The notes: generated from the sequence alone by a model not told the origin. Numbered from the stretch's first letter, positions 8,555 to 17,743 are shown. The stretch: 64,000 nt of DNA from JARRPM01 sp963792815 (GCA_963792815.1 CAWBXR010000004.1:310001-374000), one strand, 5' to 3'. Program-made: numbers and translations.

Positions 8555-9694
8555 TCACAGCCTGGACCAACTTGTCCTGGCGAGCTTCAGAAGCAGGTAG
8601 AAAAACAGCAGCGGAATGATCACTGACTTCAGAAGAAGCGACATCAGCAGGTTGATCGTATTGTCTGCGAACGCTCCCATGCTGCCTTCAAGGTTTGCCA
8701 GTTTCTGGCGCAGCGCCTCCGGAGATATGCTGTCCAGCATCGCCCCCATTTTCCCACAGCTCTCGCCCCGGGATTGCTTTTCGACGCAGGCCATCGACGC
8801 CTGCATTTCATCGATATCATTCTGTACTGATAAAACAGCTGATTCCAGTTTTCTCTCAACCACTTCAAGGCGATCGACTTCGTCCTTTGCCGCCAATACA
8901 GCGGCAGGGCAAGTCGTGCTCGATATCAGGTAGGCGCAGAATCTGTTTTGCTGCCTGAGCTCATCGAGGGTGTCTTCAGCCAGGCGCAAGTCCAGTTGAA
9001 TCTCCAATAGTGAGTCTTTGATGGCGGCCTGTTCCGACTTTTTGTCTGCAATCTGTATTTGGGTTTGTTTCACTAATCCTGTTGGACTGTCGGAGGAGGA
9101 GGCCATGCTATTGATCTCGCGAAGCTCAACTTGGAATTGCGTCATATTCTGATGGCGTTCGTTGTCGTCACTATTGAGGAAGGCTATATCGACCCATCCA
9201 TTGGCGATCACGACCAGCCCCAGGGAAAAACGCAGGAAGGCGGTGATGATGAAGCCCCTGGCGAGAACGGGGTAGAATCGCTGGTTATTCATCAATAGCG
9301 CCAGGCCAGTCCCCAGGGCGAGTATAGTCAGCAGCACATTGAAGACTGTGTGGGAGACGAGTTTCAGGAGAATCGCCTGCAGTGCGAGGGAGCCCAGAGC
9401 AAACATGACAACTTCTGAAAAGCGCTCAATGAGGTCATTCAGCGGATCCAGCACCTCACCGATGGAGAATGTCATAACCATCAGGTTGAGCTCCGTGCCC
9501 TGCAGTAAGGAGACGAGAGCGTTGATGCCCCGCGCTGTGCCATAGATCAGGCCGGCCCCCGCCAGTGAGTCTCTCAGGTACTGGGTCGAGAAGTTGTCCA
9601 GCACACCCACCCACCCGACTATCGGGATAATTACCAGGGCAAGCAGGCATATCCGATGCCTGGTACTCAGGGCTATACTTGTGCGGTTGTTCAT
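8555..9694 (-). CDS. Multi-pass membrane protein with central coiled coil, function unknown
   Basis: 379 residues. Hydrophobic segments lie near residues 15-35, 75-100, 105-150 (two close together), 150-170 and at the C-terminus (LLMSLLLKSVIIPLLFFYLLL). Between about residues 180 and 310 the protein is charged and helical, with heptad-like runs (DSLLEIQLDLRLAEDTLDEL; LEVVERKLESAV) that predict a coiled coil. Two cysteine pairs (CAYLISSTTC; CVEKQSRGESC) lie in this part and could form disulfides, favouring a periplasmic position. I do not recognise a family. It is alone on this strand. Confidence 0.75.
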   Translation of the reverse strand: MNNRTSIALSTRHRICLLALVIIPIVGWVGVLDNFSTQYLRDSLAGAGLIYGTARGINALVSLLQGTELNLMVMTFSIGEVLDPLNDLIERFSEVVMFALGSLALQAILLKLVSHTVFNVLLTILALGTGLALLMNNQRFYPVLARGFIITAFLRFSLGLVVIANGWVDIAFLNSDDNERHQNMTQFQVELREINSMASSSDSPTGLVKQTQIQIADKKSEQAAIKDSLLEIQLDLRLAEDTLDELRQQNRFCAYLISSTTCPAAVLAAKDEVDRLEVVERKLESAVLSVQNDIDEMQASMACVEKQSRGESCGKMGAMLDSISPEALRQKLANLEGSMGAFADNTINLLMSLLLKSVIIPLLFFYLLLKLARTSWSRL

Positions 9695-9844
9695 TATTTG
9701 TCTGATTCCATGCTGTACTGGCGATCCGTGTGAAGGAAGTACTCTGGCCTACCGATCAGGCTGGCGTCACACTCTGCTAATTAATGTCCGGGCCACCCTC
9801 CCACTGAATGAAAACACACATCGATACAAAAGGAGTAATAATAG

Positions 9845-10330
9845 ATGATTTCCCAGTGCCGCCCTGGCTTGCTGCTCCTTCTGTCGAGCTTACTTTGTGC
9901 CTGCGCTTCTCCGGGCTATTTCGAGCCAACGCCCATCGCCCAGCCGGGAAATGCCATGGTGTACCTCTATCGCCCGGCCGCCAGCAATCCGGGAATGAAA
10001 CCGCTTTACCTCAGTTACCCGGAGGTGATGGTTGATGGCACGAGCCACGGCTTTTTGAAATACAGCCACTACCTTGCCATCGAACTACCCCCGGGAAAGC
10101 ACGAGTTCAGGCTCACGGGGCTGACGAAAGAAGCCAAATGGGAGCCCAGGGATGTTGACTACAGTATCGACCTCAAGCCAGGTGAGAAAGTCTTCCTGGA
10201 CTTCAAGGTCGAATACAACACGGCTGAAATGAACCTGCTGGAGCCCGGTCCCAAATACATCATCAGGCTGAACCGTGTCCCGGAATCCCAGGCGGTCTAT
10301 GAAATTAGAGATACCACCAAAACCGAGTGA
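9845..10330 (+). CDS. Lipoprotein, DUF2846-like
   Basis: 161 residues. The signal sequence ends in the lipobox LLCAC-AS (Cys near residue 19-20). The body has the look of DUF2846 lipoproteins: AMVYLYRPA near the mature N-terminus, a short beta-strand DGTSHGFLKYSHYLAIELPPG-like stretch split here as GFLKYSHYLA and PPGKHEF, and LKPGEKVFLDFKV. AGGAG precedes the ATG by about 7 bases. Function of the family is unknown; an outer-membrane inner-leaflet location is likely. Confidence 0.75.
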   Translation: MISQCRPGLLLLLSSLLCACASPGYFEPTPIAQPGNAMVYLYRPAASNPGMKPLYLSYPEVMVDGTSHGFLKYSHYLAIELPPGKHEFRLTGLTKEAKWEPRDVDYSIDLKPGEKVFLDFKVEYNTAEMNLLEPGPKYIIRLNRVPESQAVYEIRDTTKTE

Positions 10331-10381
10331 GGCAGGGCGGGGTTCGGAGGGAGCGAGAAGGGCGGTGACCAGGAGTAACGC

Positions 10382-11466
10382 TTGAAGCCCTATCGCCAGA
10401 TCCTGCTGCACGCCGGCCTGAGTAAAACCGGTACTACCAGCATCCAGGCCAATTGCCGCCGGCACCGTGAGTTCCTGCGCGGGCGCGGCGTCGTCTACCC
10501 GCAATTCAGTTTCGGCGACAGGCCTTTCACCATGCACTCCATACCCGTGACCGCCGCTATCACAGGCTCCGGGAAATACGGCTTGCGCCTGCAGCGGCGC
10601 TTTCCCGGAGTCACCGATGAGGTGATCGCCGCCTGCCAGGAGCAGTTGCATGCGGTTCTGGCCGCGGGTCACGGTGATACCCTGCTGTTGTCCACCGAGC
10701 TGGTCGCGGCTCATACGACGATGAGGACATGCAGGCGCTGCGAGACCTGCTTGTGGCGCATGCCGACAGGGTGCGCGTACTGGCCTATATCCGCAGCCCC
10801 CAGAGCAGCCTGGAAAGTATGCTGCAGGAACGTGTGAAGGCAGCGGCTACACTCGACCCCGTGGCACTGGTGGGCCGGGTTCGGGAGAAATGCCAGAATC
10901 TGCTGCGCAATTTCGGGGACCTGCTTGAAGTCATCAGTTTTCATGAGGCGCAGGGCCACGCACGCGGCCTGGTGGGCTCCTTCTTTTCCCAGCTTGGACT
11001 GAGTGAGGCGGCCATGTCGGGGCTGGAGTTCTCCAGCGGCAATGAGCGTATGTCCATGGAGGCGTTTCAGCTGATGTCAGCCATTAACCAGCGCTTTCCG
11101 TGGGGGCAGGAGCAGGTGATGGTCGAGCGCCAGCCCCACGACCTGGACAGCTTGATAAAGTTGCCCGGCCAGCCCTTTCAGCTTGAGGGTTTTGCAGGTT
11201 CCGATGTTTATGATGCCTGTATGGAGGAGGCCGCCTGGCTTGAGTCGTGCCTGGGCTTTAAATTCCCCGAGGCCACCCGTTCTTCTCCTGGCCCCCTGTG
11301 GCAGGAGGATACCCTGCTCGCTTTACAGCCCACTATATCCGCTATCCCCCAGCAACAGCTCAGGCAGTACTGCGGAGACTACCTGGATGGACAGGCCGCG
11401 CTGCTGGCCGCATCCAGGCCTGAGGCGGCAGCCAGACTGGCGGCTATAGCGCGGCACTTTGCCTGA
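10382..11466 (+). pseudogene. Sulfotransferase-like gene split by a frameshift near 10710
   Basis: Two overlapping frames make one ~360-residue protein. The first (10382-~10712, TTG start with AGGAG 6 bases upstream) begins with ILLHAGLSKTGTTSIQ, which is the 5'-phosphosulfate-binding loop of bacterial sulfotransferase-like proteins. The second frame continues from about 10712 (YDDEDMQALRDLL, VLAYIRSPQSSLESM, the latter resembling the 3'-phosphate-binding strand) to 11466. Joining needs a one-base backward shift, as if one base were lost. I cannot tell a real mutation from a consensus error. If functional it would transfer sulfate from PAPS to a carbohydrate or lipid. Confidence 0.75.
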
Positions 11467-11596
11467 GTGTTCGCCGGCCGCCACGGCCCCGGTCGTGGCG
11501 TCGTCCTGCCCAGTCAACGATATTTCCCAGAGCGCCCAGCAGCGCCCACATGGCAATGCTCAGGACCAGCGCTATCTTGGTTATTCGTAGCATCAT
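11444..11596 (-). pseudogene. Truncated DUF2165-like membrane protein fragment
   Basis: A 50-codon frame overlapping the stop of the methyltransferase gene by ATGA. Its first ~30 residues (MLRITKIALVLSIAMWALLG then ALGNIVDWAG) resemble the N-terminal transmembrane segment of DUF2165 proteins, whose next conserved feature is a D-Y/W after GNI. The following residues are arginine-rich and do not fit, and the full family length (~160) is missing. It is probably a remnant that runs into the tail of the convergent sulfotransferase-like gene. Confidence 0.4.
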
Positions 11597-12360
11597 GGCT
11601 TGCGGAACATCAGCGTCCAGCGGTCCGTATTGCCGGTGACCGTTTTGCGACCCACTTCGTAGACCAGCTCGTCATCGGGGCGATAGTGCAGATCCGAAAA
11701 ATCAACGAACTCGAACCCCGCCGCCAGTATCTCCTTTATGGCAAGTACCGGGTCCAGTCTTCGACGGTTCTCATCGTTGTCGCCCTGCATGTGCCGGCGA
11801 GTGTGGTCGACCAGGGCATATATGCCGCCGGATTTTAGCGCCTTGAAAACCGAGCTGTTCAGCGCAGCACGGGACGAAGCATCAAAGTTGTGGTAGTTGC
11901 GAAAGGTCAGCACCATGTCGACATTGCTCACGCCCAGGTCGGTATTACTGGCGCTGTAAAACCGCGCACCCTCGGCGCGACCGATGACCGCATCGGTTGC
12001 GGTTACCTGCATCTTCTCGAAGCCGGGCTTGCCCTCGAGGGCGCTCTGGGCGCGGCTGGTACCAAAGGCTATATAGAACTCGCCATTTTCAGCGAGCACC
12101 GGCGCAAGTAATTTCGTATACCAGCCGCCACCGGGGAACAATTCCACGACTTTCATATTGTCACGCAGCCCGAAGAATTCCAGGGTCTCGATCGGCATCC
12201 GGTTGCTGTCACGATCAGTCTCTTCGCTGGTTCGTATGTCCGAGGCCATCGCAGCTTCCAACTTGGCTTTAACCGCATCGTATTCTGCGGCCAGGGCGGG
12301 GGCTCCCGGTATCAGGGCGACCAGCAGCGCTACAACAACGCTGGATGTGTATCTTTTCAT
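11593..12360 (-). CDS. Exported class I SAM-dependent methyltransferase-like protein
   Basis: 255 residues. A typical signal peptide (cleavage after APALA) precedes a methyltransferase fold: motif I is VVELFPGGGWYTKLL, and motif IV-like DMVLTFRNYHNF follows near residue 165. Homologous exported methyltransferase-like proteins are widespread in proteobacteria. Periplasm has no known SAM pool, so the biochemical role is unclear; binding of another ligand is possible. A truncated membrane-protein frame follows with ATGA overlap. Confidence 0.82.
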   Translation of the reverse strand: MKRYTSSVVVALLVALIPGAPALAAEYDAVKAKLEAAMASDIRTSEETDRDSNRMPIETLEFFGLRDNMKVVELFPGGGWYTKLLAPVLAENGEFYIAFGTSRAQSALEGKPGFEKMQVTATDAVIGRAEGARFYSASNTDLGVSNVDMVLTFRNYHNFDASSRAALNSSVFKALKSGGIYALVDHTRRHMQGDNDENRRRLDPVLAIKEILAAGFEFVDFSDLHYRPDDELVYEVGRKTVTGNTDRWTLMFRKP

Positions 12361-12521
12361 GACATATCTCTCTTTTCAGGATGGGTTCGTGAGTATAAGT
12401 ATCCCACAGGACGACTGGAGTGCCAGGAATATGGCTCACCCGACATTTCGAACACTTCGACCTTCACTATAGATCAAAGCGCTATTGGTGGTCACCTCTG
12501 CATGGGCTTACCCGGCACTGA

Positions 12522-12863
12522 TTAACCGGTACGCTCATGCCAGTTGCCCTGGTGCTCTTCTCTACAGGCTTCTTCTGAATCAAAACGCAGTTGTTTTGCA
12601 ATATTTTTGACGGGGATGCCTGCAACATTCAACTGATCGACGATCAGCGCACGCAGGTAATCATCTTTTTGCGCGGCGCGCGCGGCTGCCAGATCCTCCC
12701 TCGTAGCAAAAACACATACGATGCAGAGCGAGCCGGGGAAATCGCTATACCTGACGAAATGGGTTATCCACTGAAACCCCGCAACCTCGTCGAGCGCTTC
12801 CCTGCAGACAATATTCAGCGCCTTCACTATCTGGTTGTCGGTTTTCCTGTCGGTCTTCTTCAT
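12522..12863 (-). CDS. Conserved hypothetical protein, ~113 aa
   Basis: A small soluble protein starting MKKTDRKTDNQIVKALN. It carries EVAGFQWITHFVRYSDFPGSL in two adjacent blocks and a C-terminal helix-rich part. It resembles a gammaproteobacterial family often labelled as a Fis-like regulator, but I see no proper Fis HTH, so I leave the function open. It lies 10 bases after the DUF5062-like gene on the same strand, which suggests cotranscription. Confidence 0.65.
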   Translation of the reverse strand: MKKTDRKTDNQIVKALNIVCREALDEVAGFQWITHFVRYSDFPGSLCIVCVFATREDLAAARAAQKDDYLRALIVDQLNVAGIPVKNIAKQLRFDSEEACREEHQGNWHERTG

Positions 12864-12873
12864 GGGCTAAGGT

Positions 12874-13110
12874 TCAATCGAGTTTGGATGCCCACATGGC
12901 AAGCCTGTGCTTCATGGACAGCTGTGAAATCTGTTCCTGGGGCAAAGGCTGGATTATCTTGTCATGTACCAGTAAACGATAAATGTACTCGATCTTTTCG
13001 GTGGCGGAATCGGTGGGTTCAAATTCGACCACGCCTCTTTCCTCGCCGTACTTCATTCCCGCGGCAATCGCTTTCTTAACCAGCTCTTTTTCGTTTTTCA
13101 GCTTCTTCAT
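12874..13110 (-). CDS. DUF5062-like small protein
   Basis: 78 residues, charged and helical. MKKLKNEKELVKKAIAAGM, YGEERGVVEFEPTDSATEKI and LLVHDKIIQPLP match the DUF5062 family known mainly from Vibrio and related gammaproteobacteria. A strong ribosome site (AAAGGAGCTC) precedes the ATG. Function unknown. It heads a two-gene unit with the ~113-residue protein downstream. Confidence 0.75.
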   Translation of the reverse strand: MKKLKNEKELVKKAIAAGMKYGEERGVVEFEPTDSATEKIEYIYRLLVHDKIIQPLPQEQISQLSMKHRLAMWASKLD

Positions 13111-13196
13111 GCCCGGGAGCTCCTTTCAGCGACTGTTCGAGACTAGCAAGTTCTGGCGCCGGGGCATACAAATGCTTGTCGACAAGCTAACTGCCT

Positions 13197-14405
13197 CTAG
13201 CGGCGGTTGATCCGCATTGCGCCTACCGACTGGTCGATTTCGAAATGAAATTGGCGCAGCACATTCATGCCGAGCAGACCGTCGATGTCATCCATTGTCG
13301 TCAGATCCAGCACCGCAATATTGGCACCCTCGAGCCGCTCCTCGCCCAAAGTCAGGGCGGAAACCCTGTAGATGTCACCACGTGTATAGCCGTTTGCAGT
13401 ATTGAACAGCCGCGTACCTAGCAGGGTTATATCCTGGCGACGCAGGCGGCGAAAGCTTTCACGAGTAAGGGCTGTCATCGATGCCCCGGTGTCGACCAGC
13501 AGTTTCAGGCTGGCCTGATCGTTCAGGGTGACCTCGACGACATAGCCGTCCCCGCGCCGCTCCAGCGGTATAGCGTTGGACAGGTCTGCGCCGGGCGCGA
13601 TCTCGGTACCGGGCTCTTCCAGGTACTGCCCGAGGGTAGCCGCCCACTGCGGATCGCTGCCATCGTCAGCCGCACGCAGCTCTGCCAGTAGCTCATTGGC
13701 TCGTGACTGCTCACCAAGGCGCCGATACAGCAGTGCCCTGCGCAGCTCGAATTCCGGTGTGGTGAAGTCGATGGCGGCCAGGTATTCATAGTAGCCCAGG
13801 AGCTCTATCCAACGCTGCTCATCGGAAAGCCGCTCATCAGTGCGAGCCGTGAGTTGTTGCAGCGCCTTGGTGACCTGCCGCTGGTCACCCGAAAAGGCAT
13901 AGGTCCGGGCCAGTAAAAGGGTGCTGGCCGCAGCGTCAGGCAGGCCGTCCCGCTCCTGGTACCTTGCCAGCATCAACAGTACCGGTATGTCATCGTAAAA
14001 TGTCGCCAGCCAGTTTTCTACAAGTGCCAGAAAGCCGTTGCCTTCGCAATTTTCAAAACAACGTTGCAGGTAGTCGTCGACTACTGGGCGCAGCAGGGGT
14101 GCCTTCACGTAATCCGAAGTGATCGTCTCATAGTAAAAGGCAGTTGCCTCGCCAAAGCGTTGCTCCGACAGCAGCCGTCTCAATTGCTGTTCGTCACTGA
14201 CAGTTTTCTGAACTGCTTCCATTGCTTCTGGGGGCGGGCGCACTGGCGCAAGCGGAGCCGAGCGCTCGCCCGGCGGGTCAAAGAGCGCTGTCCCGGTGGC
14301 GCCCACTTCGCGTGAGACCAGGTCACGGAACCACCAACCCCCGCCAAACCCCAGACAAAGTGCCACAGTAATTGCGGCCAGGGCGCCTGTAGTGGAGGTG
14401 CGCAT
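13197..14405 (-). CDS. Membrane-anchored retropepsin-like aspartic protease with TPR-like region
   Basis: 402 residues. An N-terminal hydrophobic segment (ALAAITVALCLGFGGGWWF) acts as signal anchor. Residues ~70-270 are helical with repeat-like pairs (ARYQERDGLPDAAASTLLLA; LLYRRLGEQSRANELLAEL) suggestive of TPR. The C-terminal ~120 residues hold a single retropepsin-like domain with LKLLVDTGASMTAL, where D-T-G supplies the catalytic aspartate, and a later GLLGMNVLRQFHFEID closing motif. Such clan-AA proteins would act as dimers in the periplasm. Substrate unknown. Confidence 0.85.
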   Translation of the reverse strand: MRTSTTGALAAITVALCLGFGGGWWFRDLVSREVGATGTALFDPPGERSAPLAPVRPPPEAMEAVQKTVSDEQQLRRLLSEQRFGEATAFYYETITSDYVKAPLLRPVVDDYLQRCFENCEGNGFLALVENWLATFYDDIPVLLMLARYQERDGLPDAAASTLLLARTYAFSGDQRQVTKALQQLTARTDERLSDEQRWIELLGYYEYLAAIDFTTPEFELRRALLYRRLGEQSRANELLAELRAADDGSDPQWAATLGQYLEEPGTEIAPGADLSNAIPLERRGDGYVVEVTLNDQASLKLLVDTGASMTALTRESFRRLRRQDITLLGTRLFNTANGYTRGDIYRVSALTLGEERLEGANIAVLDLTTMDDIDGLLGMNVLRQFHFEIDQSVGAMRINRR

Positions 14406-14654
14406 GCTGTCAGGGTTTCGCTGTCACAATTACTGGCATCTGGAGTCTTCAATAGCAGTCCATGTACAGGACATTCTGCGGGTGGCCTTGCAAGGTGGCA
14501 AGCCGCTTTTTCGCTGGGCAGCGACAATTCAGGCCGCTTCAGGTAGCATAATTGCGCTGGCATCGCTCCAGTCAGGATCTGTTCATAATTGGCAGGAATC
14601 TTTCATGGTAAGCGGACGAGACAGGCTATGCAGCTGAATATAAATGGATAGTCG

Positions 14655-14886
14655 GTGGAGGTCGATGCCGATCCGGATATGCCTCTGTCACAACTGGAGG
14701 GGTCCATGCTGTTTGGCTTGAGCCTGGCCTTGATGGGTGAAATCACCTTTGAAAACGGTGCGGCAGTGCAATCGAATTTCCACGATTACCCGGTTGTACG
14801 GATGAGCCAGACACCGGCGGTTATCAAGACCCACATCGTCCCACAGCGACGCGCCCCCTGCCGGGGTAGGTGAGCCGGGGGGCTGA
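14655..14886 (+). pseudogene. Remnant of an IorB-type (isoquinoline 1-oxidoreductase) large subunit
   Basis: One frame reads SQLEGSMLFGLSLALMGEIT and then QSNFHDYPVVRM, a near-textbook match to the C-terminal part of IorB/aldehyde dehydrogenase molybdenum subunits. After HIV the homology continues in another frame as DAPPAGVGEPGG, the family's PPGGVGEPG motif, and stops at 14884-14886. The rest of the ~700-residue protein is absent, so this is a decayed fragment with at least one frameshift. It sits just before the catabolic island and shows that the locus once held another molybdenum hydroxylase. Confidence 0.75.
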
Positions 14887-14987
14887 ATCAGGACGAGGTA
14901 GCGCGTCCGGCCACATTGTGTGGCGCAGGACCATACCGTAAAGTTAGTCCAACTGCGCCAAAGCTACCAACAAGGACGACAATAGCA

Positions 14988-15881
14988 ATGACTGATCATC
15001 ACAGGGCACTGGCGGACAAGTGGTTTGAGCAGTGGCCCCAGACCGGCGCATACGTGGCGTCCGACGGCCATGCGAATCGTATACCCCTGCGCCTGGCCAG
15101 CACCAATGTCATCGTATATGGCAAGGCAAAGCTGTCTGAAGTACTCAAGGATTTCGAACATGAGGACCATCGGCCAGTCACTGTCGGCGGTGATGTTCCG
15201 GTGCAGCTGTGGTGCAATAACTTTGTCGATACAGATTGCGGCCCCGGCGATCGGGTAAATCCGTATATAGAGACCTGGTATTCGTTTCCCGTGACCCCGA
15301 AGTCAGCGCCACTGGACCTGCCTTACGAAGGCCCCTTCTCCTGCAATGTCCAGGCGCCGCAAGCCCTGGTCTGGTGCCATCGGGTATTGTGCGGCCCCGC
15401 CAGTGACGGCTACGCGCTGGGCGCGATCGCCGCTATCGCGGGCGGTCGCGAAGTCTGGGGCTTTCCCAAGCACCCGGGCCTGGCTGATCTGGGTTTCGAA
15501 TACCCTGACCGCGATACCGTGGCGTTTCGGGGTTCGCACCAGGGTCACAAGGTCATTTCACTGAGGGTTAAGCGTCCCGAATGTGTGGAAGGGCATGTCA
15601 CCGTGACCGTGGACGAGCGCACGGGCCCCGACACCTGCATTACGCCCAGGCAAAACCCCTCGAAGGCGACGTTCGTTGCCAAACAAACGCGCTATGGCCA
15701 GGCATTTACCGCTACCATGCACTTTTCGCCCTGGGACCAGACCACTGATTCGCTGACGATCTACAGCGAGGAAGACTATTTCGGAGCGTTGCTCAAAAGC
15801 TGGGATTTCACGCCCGTCCTTAAAATGCACTGCTCCGACCTGCGGATCGTGGCGTTCAAGCCCGCGGGCTGGATTGAATAA
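14988..15881 (+). CDS. Acetoacetate decarboxylase (ADC)-family protein
   Basis: 297 residues from the ATG at 14988; the longer reading from 14916 adds residues with no homology. ADC-family features are DLPYEGPFSCNVQAPQ, the GGREVWGFPKHPGLAD stretch that carries the family's lysine after WGFPK, and FTPVLKMHCSDLRIVAFKP at the end. Classical ADC forms a Schiff base at lysine to decarboxylate beta-keto acids; many homologues instead do aldol or retro-aldol chemistry. It faces the leftward catabolic operon tail-to-tail and could process its late intermediate. The association is by position. Confidence 0.82.
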   Translation: MTDHHRALADKWFEQWPQTGAYVASDGHANRIPLRLASTNVIVYGKAKLSEVLKDFEHEDHRPVTVGGDVPVQLWCNNFVDTDCGPGDRVNPYIETWYSFPVTPKSAPLDLPYEGPFSCNVQAPQALVWCHRVLCGPASDGYALGAIAAIAGGREVWGFPKHPGLADLGFEYPDRDTVAFRGSHQGHKVISLRVKRPECVEGHVTVTVDERTGPDTCITPRQNPSKATFVAKQTRYGQAFTATMHFSPWDQTTDSLTIYSEEDYFGALLKSWDFTPVLKMHCSDLRIVAFKPAGWIE

Positions 15882-15900
15882 GCCCGGTTAACTACCTGTT

Positions 15901-16989
15901 TTACAGGACGGTGCTCTCCCGCCCAATGGGCGCCCAGGCCAGCAGCGAGGCGTCGTCGGCGAAGGTGCTTTTTACCAGCTCGATGCCAGTTGCTTCAGCG
16001 ACCTGCTTGTATTGCATCCAGGACATTACGGCAGCTATGGGTGTGCCCGGGCCCTCGTCAAACTGTATCGGGCCGTAGAGATTGGCGGTATACACGAGAT
16101 CCTCTTCACCCACGCGTTGGGTGGCCTCATGTCGCGCCCCGGCGGGTTCGTAGAACCATACCCCGGGACCGTAACCTTCCGGCGGTCCGGCGCGGTAGCC
16201 AATACGTCCGCTCAGCACCATAAAATCGGCAGCAGCCAGGTGATAGTGTGGGCCGGCAACACCGTTGTGACGGACAATCACCGATGTAATCCCGGTTTCC
16301 TCGCTCACCCGGAGTACCTTCAGGCCCACGTCCGGGACGTTCGGGTCGATAGCCCAGGGCACGGCCCGGGTGTCGATAAAATGCGGGTGAACAGACCGAC
16401 CCGGATCAGCGGCCAGGCCCTCGGCAGCCACCACCAGGGCCTTGCCATTGCCGCCGTTGATAGCCAGGGGTTCGGCTGGCCCCCGATACGCCGGCGGGCG
16501 TTCCTGCATGCACTCGGCCAGGGTGTTGGGTACCAGCGTGATGCCGCGCTGGCGCGCTGCGGCCATGATGTCCAGGCTTGTGAGCAGGCCGGCGACGCTC
16601 TTGCCGTCGCTCTCGAGAAACGCCACCGGCCCGTAGAAGTTAGCCAGGAACTCGGTATCCTCGGTCGCCACCAGGCGCTCGATCCTGGCGTTGGCGGGTA
16701 CATAGCCCCAGGTGCCGGGCCCGAGCTGGCCGGCCATCGGCCCCTCGGGATAGGTCATGGCGCCCGACAGTACTATCAGGTCCATCGCCCCGAGGTAGAC
16801 CAGGCCGGTGAGTTCGGTGCCCCGCTTGAGCTTTACCACCACGGTAAACATACTTGTCTCCACGCTGGCACGCAGTGGCTTGATAGCCATGCCGGGTGCC
16901 TGTGGCAAATCGATCCAGGGAATGGCGTTGGTGTCGATTCCGCCCTCAATGCCGGTAGGCCTGAATTCCGGGTTGTAACCTGAGTTCAT
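15901..16989 (-). CDS. Tandem cupin protein, 2,4'-dihydroxyacetophenone dioxygenase-like
   Basis: 362 residues made of two homologous ~160-residue halves. Both halves share IDT.A.PW, an LR.S.ET....V.VK segment, MVLSG/IVLSG, PGVW/PGTW and a closing A...GI.LV. The second half keeps cupin metal ligands (GPHYHL gives H-x-H, with another His in GARHEA). The first half has TGLVYL and NARIER at the same places and so lacks them. The nearest family I recognise is the 2,4'-dihydroxyacetophenone dioxygenase cupins, iron enzymes that cleave a C-C bond next to a ketone. It is the last gene of the leftward operon, 16 bases after the SDR. Confidence 0.75.
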   Translation of the reverse strand: MNSGYNPEFRPTGIEGGIDTNAIPWIDLPQAPGMAIKPLRASVETSMFTVVVKLKRGTELTGLVYLGAMDLIVLSGAMTYPEGPMAGQLGPGTWGYVPANARIERLVATEDTEFLANFYGPVAFLESDGKSVAGLLTSLDIMAAARQRGITLVPNTLAECMQERPPAYRGPAEPLAINGGNGKALVVAAEGLAADPGRSVHPHFIDTRAVPWAIDPNVPDVGLKVLRVSEETGITSVIVRHNGVAGPHYHLAAADFMVLSGRIGYRAGPPEGYGPGVWFYEPAGARHEATQRVGEEDLVYTANLYGPIQFDEGPGTPIAAVMSWMQYKQVAEATGIELVKSTFADDASLLAWAPIGRESTVL

Positions 16990-17005
16990 AGCTTGCTTCT
17001 CCTTA

Positions 17006-17743
17006 TCAACTGCGTGGCAGCTGCATCAAAACACTGTTGATAACACCACCATCGACGGTGATATTCTCGCCGCTGATGTACTGGGCTTTATCCGAGGCCA
17101 GAAAGAGGGCGCATTCCGCCACATCATCTGCACTGCCCAGGCGTTTCAGCGGCACTGCATTCGAGCGCAGGTCGCGGACCTCCTGATTCTCGAAAAAAGG
17201 TGCCTGCATGCCCGCATCGATAAATCCGGGAGCGATAGTATTGACGCGAATATTATAGGCTCCCCACTCCATCGACATTTGCCTGGATAACGCAATAACG
17301 CCTGCCTTCGCCGTAGCATAGGCGCCACACTGGGTGGACGGGTTGATACCATTGATTGACGACATGTTAATGATGCAGCCTCCACCGGCATCCTTCATCC
17401 GGCGAGCGGCGATCCGGGCTACCAGGAACACACTGGTCAGGTTGACATCCATAACGCGTCTAAAATCGTCGAGGCTGTGCTCAAGCAGCGGGCCTGTGCG
17501 CAGAATGCCGGCGTTATTCACCAGGACATCCGGGGTCTCGCCAAAAGTATCAAAGGCACTTTGCACTGACGGCAGGTCAGTGACGTCGGCTTCCAGGGCG
17601 ATGCCGCCAATACTTTGCGCGACTACTTGCGCCTGCTCGAGTACCAGGTCCAATACCCCCACCTTGTAACCTGCCCGTGCGGCGTGCTCCGCTATACACT
17701 TCCCAAGGCCGCTGGCGGCCCCGGTGACGATCATCGTAGGCAT
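17006..17743 (-). CDS. SDR-family oxidoreductase (operon gene 8)
   Basis: 245 residues from the ATG at 17743, which has GAGGGG upstream; the frame extends further back only as non-coding sequence. Classical short-chain dehydrogenase: TGAASGLGK cofactor loop, D-V at the end of strand 4 (LEADVTD), NNAG, SSI active-site serine, and the Y-x3-K pair in GAYATAKAG. IAPGFID and SGENITVDGG are standard C-terminal motifs. Probably oxidises an alcohol or dihydrodiol, or reduces a keto group. Position in the operon supports a dehydrogenation step after the Rieske oxygenase. Confidence 0.88.
   Translation of the reverse strand: MPTMIVTGAASGLGKCIAEHAARAGYKVGVLDLVLEQAQVVAQSIGGIALEADVTDLPSVQSAFDTFGETPDVLVNNAGILRTGPLLEHSLDDFRRVMDVNLTSVFLVARIAARRMKDAGGGCIINMSSINGINPSTQCGAYATAKAGVIALSRQMSMEWGAYNIRVNTIAPGFIDAGMQAPFFENQEVRDLRSNAVPLKRLGSADDVAECALFLASDKAQYISGENITVDGGVINSVLMQLPRS

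Noticed and set aside
16012..16983. Long plus-strand frame opposite the cupin gene
   Set aside because: Antisense shadow of a gene with clear family motifs and internal duplication.
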